From: Glossina fuscipes
Taxonomy: Eukaryota; Arthropoda; Insecta; Diptera; Glossinidae
DNA: 64,000 bases
Direction: 5' to 3'
Assembly: GCF_014805625.2 (NCBI RefSeq)
Contig: NW_023998414.1
Coordinates: 9,956,568 to 10,020,567 of the forward strand
Numbering within the stretch: position 1 is the stretch's first letter; each line of letters starts with the position of its first letter. Below the pieces are notes generated by a model. It was not told the DNA's origin and searched no databases. It saw only the letters and a program-made list of their open reading frames with translations. Shown in pieces: positions 36,067 to 48,815 of this stretch. The translations under genes and the position numbers were made by a program.

Positions 36067-36353
36067 TGACTTCTATACATAATATATATATATATATATC
36101 TATATTATTATTGAGCAAAAGTGCAGCATAAGGCTTTAAGCAATGGGTTGTCAAAAGTTGATAGGCAGAGAACAGAAAACATACCAAAGCATTAACATAT
36201 TTGGCTTATTTATCTATTGTTTTCCTTTTTTTTCTTGTCCTTTTTGCATTTTACAAAAATCTTTCATTCCTTGATTGGATACAAGTTTTATTAGAAAATT
36301 ATTTGTATATGTATATGTAGCATGTAATATGTTTGTATAATATTTATTTATGT

Positions 36354-36388
<35 letters not shown>
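36354..36388. repeat. (TA)n microsatellite
   Basis: Perfect TA repeat. Confidence 0.9.
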
Positions 36389-36391
<3 letters not shown>

Positions 36392-36816
36392 AACGTATCG
36401 ATATACTTTAGTAAAGTGCTTAAAACAGGTGCGGATGACACTTGACTGAATATTGTGAGCATTTGCTGGGACAAGCTAGTGAATATATTGTCAATATAAT
36501 AAATGTAAATGTTTCAAGTAAACAATTTTGGGTATTTTGAAATTTATTATATTGCTTATCATATATTTTATAGATGGCGTAGCGGAATGGTTGGCTGCTT
36601 TCAAATCGTCCCGTCACACATATATGTATTTTAATTTGGACCATTCTAAGGTTAATAGAAGATATCGAAGAAGAAATAAATTTATGCCATTGTTTTTTTC
36701 GAAAGTATTATAATTTAATTTTTGATAAAAACTTTATTATTGATAACAAAGAATGCAATCTGCTTCATAGTAAAGGTTTGTAAAGGTTTGATAAAGAAAA
36801 TAATTCTTATTTTTCA

Positions 36817-36846
36817 ATTATTATTATTATTATTATTATTATTAGA
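36817..36846. repeat. (ATT)n microsatellite
   Basis: About nine consecutive ATT units. Confidence 0.9.
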
Positions 36847-37895
36847 ATTTATTTATACAAAAAACTAAATTCTAAGGACAAAAAAGTAGAATGAACATTA
36901 GCAACTTCTCCTGTTTCTAGAAAGTTGTATAAGATGTTTAATATGTCTCGCTTTAATAAAGTTTAGTGATATGTTTATGTTTGCCAGATACTTTCAAGAA
37001 GTCCATCGAGTTAGATGTTCCGAGAACGAGTCTTTGAATATTAGAAAGGTTTCGTCATTCACGAAATATATATTTAATCTTGGCATTTTGTCCACAATCG
37101 CAAATTGGAGGAGTAGGATTCAAGGATTCAAGGATTCGTTGCTGCTTTGCAATGAAATGATCAGGTCAAATACTGCAAATATTTCGATCTTGACTTTCTC
37201 CACGTTGATTGCGTACACGAGGATAGAACGAAGTTAGGATTAATGTGCGAGTACTTTTCACTTTGTTTTTTTTTTTTTTATTTTTCATAATTTCGTTTTT
37301 CATATATTTTTGTATGTATCACACCTTTGAAAGTCAAACTTTTCCATTATCCTATCTATAACTAAAAATTCCGAAGCTAAAGATCTCGCTGGAAGATCAT
37401 TTCGTTCGTTTCCTAAAAGGCCAATATAACTTGGTCGCCCAAAAATTTATATTGAACAAGCTTTGCGATCTCTCAGGCAACGAACCACAAATCAATTGTC
37501 CCGAAGCTAATAACATTTTTTTTAATTGCTTTTTAAACCGCAACAAAAAAAAAAAAAAAAAAAATTGAAATTGAAATTGAAATTGATATTGACGTTAAAT
37601 TACACAGACAGCTTTTGTAGTAGAACCACTTATCAGGTGTATAAGCGATAGAACTAAGCAAATATGAATTACAATTATAGTATTTTAAGGTCGTACTTAA
37701 ATGATCACTATACCGTGAGCTTATTTTAATTCACTAATTTCTGGTAATTTGCTTAGCGAATCAAGCGATTTCAAGGGTGGCGGCATTCTCTTGGATTTGC
37801 CGAACGGGCTTTGGGTTCCAAGCTACACAATTCTGGGTTTTATTCACTTTATCTCTAAAAATTGTTTACCTAATTCAAAATCATTCAAAATCATG

Positions 37896-37898
<3 letters not shown>

Positions 37899-37927
<29 letters not shown>
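37899..37927. repeat. (TA)n microsatellite
   Basis: Perfect TA repeat. Confidence 0.9.
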
Positions 37928-38884
37928 AGCAAAGTATGCTTGACGTAACAATGAAAAGAATTTAATTTAATAAAAACGCACTTACGAGTGCTTGAAAAGG
38001 CTTTACAAGCCCTCTGTCACATATAGATGCCAGATCTACTGGCAAACTATCCAAACTGCTTTATTAAGTAAAATATAAAGCTAGCTCTGCGATGACTATT
38101 CCCGCATATCGCAAATAGACGATCTATACTTGCTATGCTATGAATTATATTTTTGCATATTTTAGCTCTTTCTATGGGTAGCTAAAAGCCTTTCCATCAA
38201 ACCATTAAAGCAAATTATTGTTCCAAAAATTTAGTTCTCTATCTAACTGTAAGCCTTAAGTTTGCAGGGAAAGTGTATTGCGAACCGAATGGACTCATGC
38301 CGCTTGAGGACATAGATCTGTGATTCGATACGTAATAACAAAAATTATATTCTGCAGCCTTGGTAGGTGGTTGGTAAACAAAATCATGTTTTCTATATAT
38401 ATATATATATTAATATAACTGCGAATAAAGACAATAATTTCTTCCCATACTCGGCTGTTTATAATAAATAAAGAGGTGCATTGTATAATATCTGCAAATT
38501 CATTTTTGTTTTACAACTTTGTTAATTATCTGTCTGCTTGCTGCCTGCCTGCCTTGCCTCATTTATTCCCTCTAGTATACTTTTGTTATCAAAACGATTT
38601 CATTAATATAAATAAAATAAGAGTCACAATACAAACAGCAATTTATTTTCATTGAGAATACAACTAATACCATTACCAATGACATAAACACGCATACGCA
38701 GGGAACAACAATAACAATCTAGCTATAATATACAAAAAAAAAAAAAGAAAAAAAAAAAAGAAGAAAAAAGTCAACCATTGACTATTTATGATACTGGAAG
38801 AGTATTAAACGGAGATTACAGATAAACAATTCGAGTGCATGCGTATATATTGAAGCAAATATCATCATATCGATATGCTCATGC

Positions 38885-38917
<33 letters not shown>

Positions 38918-38918
38918 C
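38885..38918. repeat. (TA)n(TG)n microsatellite
   Basis: TATATATA passing into eleven or more TG units. Confidence 0.95.
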
Positions 38919-39299
38919 ATTATTGAAAAAGCAATAGAGAGCAAGGGTAAGCGCAAAATGTAAAAAGAAAACAAGAAAAAATATTTTCATGTCATAATAC
39001 TCTTCATAATTGCCATGATCTGAAATAGATCATTATCTATGGAAAAGCTAAAAATGAATAAAGGGCGTGTAACACATATTTTTGTAATTGTTACAGCAAC
39101 ACTTAAACCTTCAAATTAATAACTATTCCCCAAGTTGGTATAATTCTTCCTTTTTTTTTTTATGTCAAGCGGGAGCTATTGCCCAGATTTTCTTCGTGAG
39201 TGTTTGTAAAAAGGTCCAAAAATCAGTGGAAGTGAAATGAAAGATAAATAATTAACCCGTTATTTGTTCTGACATAAGAGCGGTTACGTTCAGTTAAGT

Positions 39300-39710
39300 G
39301 CATATATATACAGATTCGTATTTTTATACCTATTGATATACATATTCATACACATATTCATATTCACATGCATATATTCACAGTCATATTCATATATACA
39401 TATATATACATATTCACAGTCGTATTCGCATATTCACATTCATACACAAATTCATAACCATACCTATCTCCTTATGTCATATCTCTATGCTTATTTATAT
39501 TCATATTCATACTCATACTCATAAACATATTCATATTCATACATATATATTCATATTCATAGCCATAATGATACTCACATTCAGATTCATAACCATATTC
39601 ATATTCATATTCATTGTTCATAATCACATTCATATTACAATTCATATTTGTATTCATTTTTGTATTCATGGCCGTATTCGTATTCACATCCGCATTGACA
39701 TAACATAGAT
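39300..39710. repeat. Degenerate hexanucleotide array (CATATT/CATTCA family)
   Basis: About 400 bases built from variants of CATATT, CATTCA, CACATT and CATAAC, with a dominant 6-base period. Because six is a multiple of three, several frames on both strands stay open (Ile/His-rich on plus, Met/Asn/Tyr-rich on minus). These are repeat by-products, not genes. Confidence 0.85.
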
Positions 39711-40671
39711 TAACAATTGCATTCATATTCTTGCTTAAAAGAAGCAGACAAGGAGACGTACTCGAAAGAAATTTCACGAATAAATATTCATTTTATAAGT
39801 TGTGGATAACCTTATGTTCATCGATTGAAATTATTTCTGTATCGAACCCTTAAACACCCAAGGCTAATACTGGTATCAACATTTAGATCAATGCTAACTG
39901 GGCTTATCAATAATTTTTTTTTTGAATAGGTGCAATCACGTGCATACTCAATTTTCATGCGTGAACGAACGAAAACTGAGAGAATATTTTCCAAATCTTA
40001 TTATCTTAAATGTACGATCGCTTGAGATTCATCAAGAGGGGTTCTGTCCATGTTTAAACAGACTTTGAATCTTCTAATGATCAAGAGTTTACGTCTTATG
40101 GCCATTTTTAAGTGAGACCAGCAGAATGACAGAATTAACTTTTATCCCTCATCACAGACTAGAGAGCAAACCCAGATCGTTTTTGATGTGCGCTTATTCT
40201 TATTCCTCATTATCCAAACACAGTACTACAATTTTCAGTATCTCCGCTCTTGTCACTCTTCTTTTTTTCGCTCTAATATATTTTAGATAAATGGAAATGG
40301 AAAACTATGAAAAGTGAAAATTTGTGGCGATTTTTCACGAAAGCGTCATTCAAGCTGCTTGAGGTTGTGCAAATTTAATTGTATTAGGAAAACATTTTCT
40401 CCTTCAATTCTATACAAGTGCAGAGTCTTCTCGAATAGGGTAATCTCTATCAAATCGAACACTTAATCGACGTCGGCACAGCATTTGCCGAATTCACACA
40501 TCGCGATACAATCTCAATTTTGTCCGATTAACTATTTCGAGTTTTTCATGCAATCAGGCATTGCCGTATTATGGTCGTATAAATGAACTTGTTCAGTCAT
40601 CCCGCTTGAAACGCCCATCAAAATTCAATAGAACCTTGATTGACGAAAATTTGCGTTTAAAGCGAACATAA

Positions 40672-40672
<1 letters not shown>

Positions 40673-40701
<29 letters not shown>
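40673..40701. repeat. Poly(A) tract of about 30 bases
   Basis: Uninterrupted A run. Confidence 0.9.
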
Positions 40702-40704
<3 letters not shown>

Positions 40705-41435
40705 CATTTATCCGTTTATTAACTAATGCGAAATCTTTGAATCGCAAAACTGGCAAATGACATAGAGAGCCGAAATCTGTCACATCTATTTTCTGTTGAC
40801 ATCCACCGATGCAATAAAGAACAAAAAGAAGCAATAAAGCTTCAAAACATGCCCGCAATAGTCGAACAGTAAAACAAACTAAAGCGAATTTTTCAATAAA
40901 GACTTTAAAGCCGCCTGCAATAGACGAACAATGAATGAGGTTATTGACACGTCTATGATTGACAACGATTTGCCTGCGCGTAAAAACCGTATATAATACG
41001 TCTGCTAATTAATATCGTATTTTCAAAGCGATTTTGTTGTTTTCCTTAATAACACCACATTACCACATATATGACAATGTGCCTTGCATTGAATTCTCCG
41101 GCTAATCATTTGGTTATTTTTACAACGCAAAGTATAGCGTGGCCCATAATTTACGCAAGATTGGAATTTTCCGTCATTTGTGTGGTAAACTGTTGGCAAC
41201 TCAAAAAAAAATAAATAAATAAACAAACAAACAAACAAACTGGAATATTATACGAGAGAGCAACACGTTTTCATTCTTGAACCATATTTCAATATGATAA
41301 TGAAAGTTTCGCGGACACAGTTCGCAAATCGATGCTGTGCGTTTCGAGCAAATTCACTTTAAGCGATCAAGCGATCATTATCACTTTGATAGGTTCGTTC
41401 GTTCCGACCTGATTTACCCGATCCGCCTTTTCACG

Positions 41436-41469
<34 letters not shown>

Positions 41470-42467
41470 AACGAACTTCGTTTTCTATTTCATTCAAGTC
41501 TGTAAGTAAGATCTGAGAGACCCTTTCTTTACAATTTACAAAAAAATTCAAATTCTTTTTACGGTAAAGATACGAATGAGACGATCGAAAATGATTGAGA
41601 AAAAAAGTTTCCACTCGCTCGTCGATATTATTCATCACAACAAAAAAAAAGAAAGAAATTCCTAATAATATTTCCACTGCACTTAACGTATTTGGGTCAT
41701 TTACACTGTTAGTCACTGTACGCATTTAATTGGTTACCTATAAGTTTTTTGTATTTCCTTTGGCAAATTAATCAATTATGTTATTTTTAGGTTTATTTGT
41801 TTTCTTTTTTTCCGTTCTTTTTCTTTTTCTGTTTTTTTTTTTTTTTTTTTTCATTATTATTATTATTTTTTATTCAAGTTTTATTACTATAATTTCCTCT
41901 TGGAATCTTTTTTTTTTTTTTCTTGCAAAATTTTCCTCTTTTTATATTATTTTGTGTTTTGTGTTTGCAATAAAGAAGCAAAGATGTTTGCATCGATACT
42001 TGCGCTCAGCAATTCAATTGTGAATTTCTTGTATTTAATCAAATTGTGCTTTAATAAATTTTCTTATTGGCGTCGTCTGGATTTAGTTGATTGGTTGTGT
42101 GCTTCCCGTAACTAAGAAAAAAAGAAGAAGAAGAAGAAGAAACTAACACAAACAAGAAAACTATATTCGCTTTAGGTCGACTCAGAGGTACCCCAAGTAT
42201 TTATGTATACATCGATCCCTTAATATATGTCTTTATTCGTTAGAGATTTGTTACAACGAATCCGATGTTATTTTACATATATATACTGAAAAAGTCATCT
42301 ATTGCAAGGTGCGCAAGTTTTTAATTTTTTTTTTTTTTTCAAAATATTTTACATATATATTGCGCTTGATTTTAAAATCAAGATATTAAACTAGACTAAG
42401 GGGGAAGTGCAATTAATTTCTGGATTTTATCTCAACTGTTGTGGTCATAGAAAATGTAAAATCAAGC

Positions 42468-42469
<2 letters not shown>

Positions 42470-42497
<28 letters not shown>
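42470..42497. repeat. (CA)n microsatellite
   Basis: Fourteen AC units, directly visible. Confidence 0.95.
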
Positions 42498-42498
<1 letters not shown>

Positions 42499-43576
42499 GC
42501 AAACTGAAATTGATCAAATATATAATTAATTTTGTAGAATATCTTATGCGCAGTTGTGACTGTTGCAAACGGAAAGACAAATCTGGTCTATCCCGTACTT
42601 TAGTGATCCTGTTGAGTTGTTCTCTCTCAAACATATTTTACGGAATTTCTGCGGTTGCCGACAGCGAGTTTAAGATAATAAAGTATTTGCCAAAGGCGTA
42701 GAAGGATCAGTGAAGAGTACGCATCCAAGAATTGTCAAAGATTATATTGATCTTCTGCTCTAATTCGTTATAGGCTTTGGGATTGCATTGCACTAGAGTT
42801 CGTAGCATTTATTTGAAAGTTTAAGTTTCTCGTATCATCATCACGTCTCATCCAAAGGATCGAAATTCTAAAAAATATATGTTTTTTTTTTTTTTGTAAT
42901 TCTTCGAAACGCTTTAGCCTTGGTTGTGGTTTGCTTTAGTAGACATGTTTTAACCCGAAAAAAAACTAAATACAGTATAATGAAATAAAATAATAAAAAT
43001 TTTATTAAAACCCGGAAAAAAACGTAAGTGAATAAGGAATTTATCGAGTTCGAGGAGAGAAAAGTGAAGTTAAATTCTGCAAAAATCATATTCATCGAGA
43101 TGGTGGGAAAAGCAATAGATCTCAGCTAGATGTCAGGGGGAAAACATGCATCGTTAGTTAAAGAGGTCGCGGTGAATCAGAGCATGGTTAGTAAAAAAAG
43201 CTTCACAGTTATTGAGAGGATGAATACCTCAAAATTCATCGCAAGGCGTATGTCATTTATGTACTGAATTTTGATCCTTTTGAATTATTTTTATATTTAA
43301 GTTATTAAGGCAATCTCATCTTGCATTTTGTGCCGCTTTTTTTCTAACGCCCAAGAGTCCAATTGTAACTCTTCTTTATATGTGCTACTCATCCCTTAGC
43401 GGTGTTAAATATCTTTTCCAATTTTAGTTGAAAATTCTCCTAACAAACACGATAAATAATAAATCTATGATTTCCTTAAGATATTTGGTGGAACCTATGA
43501 TTTGATCTGGCCTTAGAAAGTCATATTTAAGCTTTAGGGAACATTGGTGCGGCCAATGATGTTTGTAAAGTTTTTT

Positions 43577-43577
43577 C

Positions 43578-43612
<35 letters not shown>
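43577..43612. repeat. (TA)n microsatellite followed by poly-T
   Basis: TA repeat then T run. Confidence 0.9.
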
Positions 43613-43618
<6 letters not shown>

Positions 43619-44206
43619 TACGGCTGCAAAAACATAGTCTTACTACTAGTCATGTTAAAAATATTGTTGCTTTGACAGCTGGCAATGCGGAGAGTCTATT
43701 TACATTGTCTATGGTCTTCAAAGAAGCAGATATCTTTTTATCCCATTCCTAGTTTATTTAATTGGTCGACTAATGTAAAGCAATGAAATATGAGCAGAAG
43801 AGTCTGTCGAAAGCATATTTATCAAAAGATAACAGCATTAAGTGCCGTCTAATGGCGAGTCCTGGGCGTTTTAATTTTATATAATATTGAAATAAATGTT
43901 ATAGAGAAAAAACTTAAAAAAACTTATTATAATATGCAAAACTAATTATGTGTACACACAATTGTGCACGCATGTAAAGGCATATGCTTGCATATGTGTT
44001 TTTATCTATCTAGAAAAAAAAAATAAAAATAAAAAAAAAAAAATAGAAATTAATCAGCAAATACAGCAATAAACAGACAGATATTATCGATAACAATTTA
44101 AAAAAACAAATAAAAATAAAAAAAGAACAACAAAAATGCTCATCTAAAATAATTCAATATGTCATACGGTTAGTAATACTACGTCTGTTGTTAATTAATC
44201 GAACAT

Positions 44207-44209
<3 letters not shown>

Positions 44210-44250
<41 letters not shown>
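44210..44250. repeat. (TA)n microsatellite
   Basis: Perfect TA repeat with TACATGTATGCATATA at its right end. Confidence 0.9.
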
Positions 44251-44251
<1 letters not shown>

Positions 44252-44889
44252 CATATATAAATTTGCATAATTGTGAATATATGTAATTTGTAGATGAGGC
44301 GCATTATAATGAAATGGTGTGGTACAATGTGTGAGCAAGATGAGATGAAATGTTTAAATTTTTAGTAAAATGCAGAAAGCCAAGCTAAGCTCTCTTATTT
44401 TATTTTGGGTTTTTCATGCAATTCTACAATAATTAACGTTCATTAACAGCTTTTTGAAAAATGCTTTTTCTAAAACCAACAAAAAGTTTGGTTTTTATTC
44501 GAAACCACAAAATTAGCATAGCAAGTTTTTTTTTTCCTCCTTTTTTTTTTTTTAAATTTATTTTTGAAAATTTAATGCAATTATGTCAGTATTGCATAAT
44601 TGAAAAGAAGCAAGAAAGTTATATTCGCCTTTGGGTATAAATCTTTTGTATCCAACTATCGAACTACTCAGCTAAACTAATCAAGTAAAATGTTTTATTA
44701 ATTGTTAGTTACGAGTGTGTTTGCTGGTCAATTGCAAATTTTGCATACCGATCTTTCAAAGTGTCAAATTTAATAAAATAATGCATAATCGACGTCAAGT
44801 TAGTTTTTGAATTCCTTGTAGCTGGAGACAATACAGTGATGCTATAAAATTCTCTTCTGATTTTTTTTTTTTTTTTTTCTTTGCCTTAC

Positions 44890-45140
44890 ACTATTTGTGG
44901 TACAAGGCTATATTAAGTTAGTGTGGATGTGAATGCAACACGTAGAAGGACTTGAGGTGACCCCGTCTTTTATTATACCGCACGATTCAATATTACTTTC
45001 TAATATCATTTCAGCATGTCTGTCCGTCTGTCCGTCTGTCCGTCTGTCCTTTCTATGCTCTATGGAGCATAATTTTTGTGATTGCAAATTTTTTTTTTTT
45101 TTTGGGTACTTAAAGATAGACTGTGACCCACTATAGTGCA
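44890..45140 (+). repeat. TCCGTCTG-type dispersed repeat, copy 7
   Basis: TTTGTGGTACAAGGCTATATTAAG, GTGTGGATGTGAATGCAACACG, GACTTGAGGTGACCCCG, CATGTCTGTCCGTCTGTCCG (four TCCGTCTG units), then TTTTTGTGATTGC. The order is the same as in the 57,930 copy. Confidence 0.75.
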
Positions 45141-45889
45141 TTTAGTTACATGTAATGAAGAAAAAAAAAAAAAAAACAGCTTAAAAAGATTCAATTGCCA
45201 CAAGCTTTTAACTTCTTTTATATTTTTGAAATCAAATAACAATCTCTCCCTTATTTAAGGAGCAGTTATATGATAATATTTTACACTTCAGACTAAAATT
45301 AATCGTTGGTAAAATTAATTCTTTCTTCGGCGTAGAATTCGCTTGTTGATAAAATTTGCCAAAGGCATCCAACTGCGCCCGTGATTGAAGATGCCTGTGA
45401 AGCTATTCGCAGATAAATCAAGAGTGGCGTATATTTTTATTAGGATATTCTTACACAGTAACCTATGTAATAAACATTTGCACTCAAAAAGGTTTCTCTC
45501 GCTCATGACCCGAAAAATGATTGTAACGGTAATATGATTGCAAGGAATTGCGTTACATAACATATTGTGCTTCAAATCCGAAAAAAAAGACTTAATCAAT
45601 GCTATAATTCTTCGAAAATGAGCCTAACGGAATAAAGGTTCAAGATGCACCAGTTGTTAGCAAAAAAAAAAAAAGAAAAAGAATTAATAAATAATTGTTT
45701 CGTTTTTCTTTAAAGATGTGTCCACCCTACGTAACACTTCCTAAATCACTAATTATTTGCAAATTATCATTAATGCAGCAAAAGGCCAAGGCAGGCAATG
45801 CTCTAACTCTATGATAACGCAATGGAGCAGAGAGGGCAACTGCAACAAACGCACTCTTGCAAACGATGAATGTGACAGTGTTGGACAGT

Positions 45890-46060
45890 GTCGCTATAGG
45901 TCGAGCTTAGCAAATTTTTAATTTCTCCTATTTCGGAGAATCAATGATAAAGCGTATCGCAGAGGAGGCAGTCGAAGAGTATAAAAGTATCGATCTCTGA
46001 CGGACGAATGGACAGACGTGCCTAGACCCATTCAAAATTTGATGTCAATCAAGAGAGGCA
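45890..46060 (-). repeat. TCCGTCTG-type dispersed repeat, copy 8 (minus, eroded)
   Basis: GACGGACGAATGGACAGACGTGCCTAGACCCATTCA near 46,000 is the minus-strand form of the TGGG...CTAGGC...GTCTGTCC...TCCGTC core. Flanks are poorly matched. It lies about 750 bases from copy 7 in inverted orientation. Confidence 0.5.
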
Positions 46061-46725
46061 CCTATTTGAGAGGGTTGTGGAATAAGTTTTGGCTAAAATA
46101 AATATATACGCCTCCCCAAGCTTTGGGGATGATGTAAAAATGTACGAAATACAAGACGCATTGGATGAACCAGATCTTTGAGTTATCGAAATCAAAAGTG
46201 CGGCAGTAAAACTTTGTACGATATTTGTTTACCACTCTTCTCAGACTAAAGTCAACTAAATGGATTTCTGATCGCATCTACGGTGAAGAAGAAAAAATTG
46301 AAATTCTTTTCATTTTCTTCGGTAACGAGTTCGATGTCCTTTCTTTCGAGTTTTAATCTTGATTTGACATTTTTTTTTTTTTTTTGTTTTTTTTCGATAG
46401 TTTACCAATACATACGTTTATACGTCAGATGCTTTCAACTACATCTCAGAAATGGTGTAAAACACGATTTCAAACATCGTATAATAATTAAGTTTCTCTG
46501 CTTCTTTGTTTCTTTTTTTTTTTTTTTTTTTTTAATGATAAACAGTCTTGTTTTTATTTAGTAATCAAACCATCAACTCCAAGTCGAATATAAACCTTGC
46601 TTTTACATTTTCATTTATGTACAAAGTTATAGTCGATTCCTCTGTGTGAGATTCTTAACTTTCCCAACTCTTCTTCACTCTTCTTGTCTCTTCATAAATC
46701 TAGTGTGAAATTTTATCGTGGGAAT

Positions 46726-46771
<46 letters not shown>

Positions 46772-48090
46772 CATCAACAATGGTGTTAAGTTGTGTCATA
46801 GCCAACGGAATTTTTCAACTAAGAGGAATCTATAAAAAACATTAAAAAAAAAGAAAAAAAAAAAGTTCACTCATCGCTGTAGTAACTTTCAGATGTCAGC
46901 GAATTTTGTATGAAAAAGCAATTTTTTTGCTTTATGCTTTAATTGAAGACGCGAAAAAAAAAGTACTGGACGATTAGTTGGAAGAAGTGCATTAGAGCTG
47001 ACATAATTTTTCTTCCATAAATATTTATGTTTCTATTTATAAATAAAGATATATATGTTTATACATATATACATATGAGTATGTGTTAGTACCTGAATGT
47101 TTACATAATACGTAATCGTGGTGATCTTAACAAACAGCAATGTTATATGAATTGAATAAAACTACACACATGTTTGTTTATTATTATATCTGCACATACG
47201 ATGTCTATGCCGAAAAAGTGAAAAAAATCGATCTCTATTTGCTGATGACTTATAACCATCGCCATCTGACGAATAAACGAATGTGAATTTTTTTTTTTTA
47301 ATTTCTGCCTTAAATTCTTTATGATCTTCATCTTCATTTGCAGAGCCCCTTAGTCCAGGCCCTTATTGTGAAACTGATCAAATTTCGATCTCTAAACACT
47401 CCAAGCTGTCTGACAAACAGCTACTTACTACTTATATACACTATATATATACATAATATTCTATATAACATATAATATATATTTATATAGATATAGAATT
47501 TATAGTGAAGAGAAAATTGACGAACAAAATCCATTCACTCCACTCACATTCACATACCATTCACGCTGCTCGGATATTAATAGTAATCTCGTTCCACAGT
47601 TATATCCAACCAAGGTTGAGAATATCAATATCAAATCATTTGCGACAACTCACTTTGCTCACACTATCACAAATAGATACTTACGAAGCGAATACGTCCA
47701 ATTTCTCATTGTGGGCAGAATCTTACGATTAAACATTTACTCGGTGATGAATAAGAAACCTTCCGAAATTCAAAGACTCGTATTCGGACATCTTGAAAGT
47801 ACGTAGGCAATATGTGTAAACTATTAATAAAATGTGGATGTTTTTTAAGATGACCAGAATAATCGGAATCTACTCTCCCAGTGCTTGCTTATCCTACCTT
47901 AGCTCTAGAATTGATTTCTTTTAGTCCTCTCTTAAATATTTCATTTTTATATTATACGTTGAAATGAGGAAATTCTCGATCGGTTCTTCTTAAAAACCAA
48001 ATGGCTGATGAATTTAAGAAAGTAATTGCGAAGATTTGTTTTTATATTCCGACTTCATATTTACAGATCTTGTTCTGAACACACGTGATG
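46060..48090. other. Non-coding stretch; no gene seen
   Basis: It includes T runs at 46,371-46,385 and 46,510-46,532, the T33A12 tract, and (TA)-rich DNA near 47,440-47,480. Confidence 0.5.
46727..46771. repeat. Palindromic poly-T/poly-A tract (33 T then 12 A)
   Basis: Directly visible T run passing straight into an A run. Confidence 0.9.
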
Positions 48091-48815
48091 TACGAGGTGC
48101 GTTCAAACGAAAAGGTGACTTTTTTTGTCTGTTTTATCCCCTTCGAAGTTATCCCCCTTAGATATAATGTACTTATGTCAGTGCTTTGTAAAATCTCCGA
48201 ACCACTTCTGATATGGACTTCAAAGTATGACATTGAGCTCGAAAGAAAGTGAAGCGATCAAAACCCCTTTCTTTCATGTGCTTACTCACTTTTGGGAGCG
48301 ACAAAAAATCGCTTGGGACTAAGTTCGGTGTTATTATTGGCCAATAAATCACGAACAAGCAGTGAACTGCCGCATTATCGTTGTGCACTGGCCATGACTG
48401 GCTTTTCCACAACTTCCGATGCCGATATGCTCAGCAACTTCGCCAAAAGTGATTCGCGGACTCTTCATAACAAATTTTTTCATTGCTTCAATGTTCTCAT
48501 CGGTTGTCGACGTCCTGGACGTGTACCGTTGTTAACATCTTCTCGGACTTCTGTGAAGTGTTTCAAAATAGTACTCAAAGCACGCAAAGTAGACTCGCCA
48601 AATGTCAATGTCAAATAGAGCAAAGGTTAGTACAAACTCTTACGCAAAGCAAGCGGAAACGTCGTCTAACCTTAACATCTGTCAAAAGCAAACTAAAAAT
48701 GCAGAATACCTGATATTATCAACCTATGTCGAGGACATGTGTACCAACATAACAAAAATTAAGCGCTTAGGCCATGAAATTGGAAAAGTCACCTTTTGTT
48801 AGAACATACCTCGTA
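48091..48815 (-). mobile_element. Internally deleted mariner element with both terminal inverted repeats
   Basis: The left end CGAGGTGCGTTCAAACGAAA followed by AGGTGACTTTT (from 48,093) matches the reverse complement of the right end, CGAGGTATGTTCTAACAAAA followed by GGTGACTTTT (ending 48,813), over about 30 bases with few differences. A TA dinucleotide sits on each side, the classic mariner target duplication. On the minus strand, one frame gives TTDENIEAMKKFVMKSPRI followed by TFGEVAEHIGIG, part of the N-terminal helix-turn-helix. The sequence then jumps, near 48,408, into another frame with WPVHNDNAAVH and LVPSDFLSLPKV, the second and third catalytic-Asp blocks. The first-Asp region is deleted. 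The spacing between the two visible Asp residues is 22 residues instead of the 34 usual for mariners. It encodes no working transposase. About 720 bases remain of a typical 1.3 kb. Confidence 0.9.

Larger units (their letters stand above)
34210..44880. other. Long non-coding stretch rich in microsatellites; no gene seen
   Basis: It holds many (TA)n, (CA)n and trinucleotide repeats and the degenerate ATTCAT array listed separately, plus A/T homopolymers at 35,271-35,287, 40,673-40,701 and 41,439-41,467. Frames such as plus 36,971-37,237 (88 codons) carry no recognisable feature. Confidence 0.5.

Noticed and set aside
36560..36620. GATGGCGTAGCGGAATGGTTGG resembling the start of a tRNA
   Set aside because: No B box or pairing T-arm and acceptor follow within tRNA distance, so it is not a tRNA gene.
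48292..48802. Plus-strand frames of 66-108 codons
   Set aside because: They are antisense to the mariner transposase relic on the minus strand.
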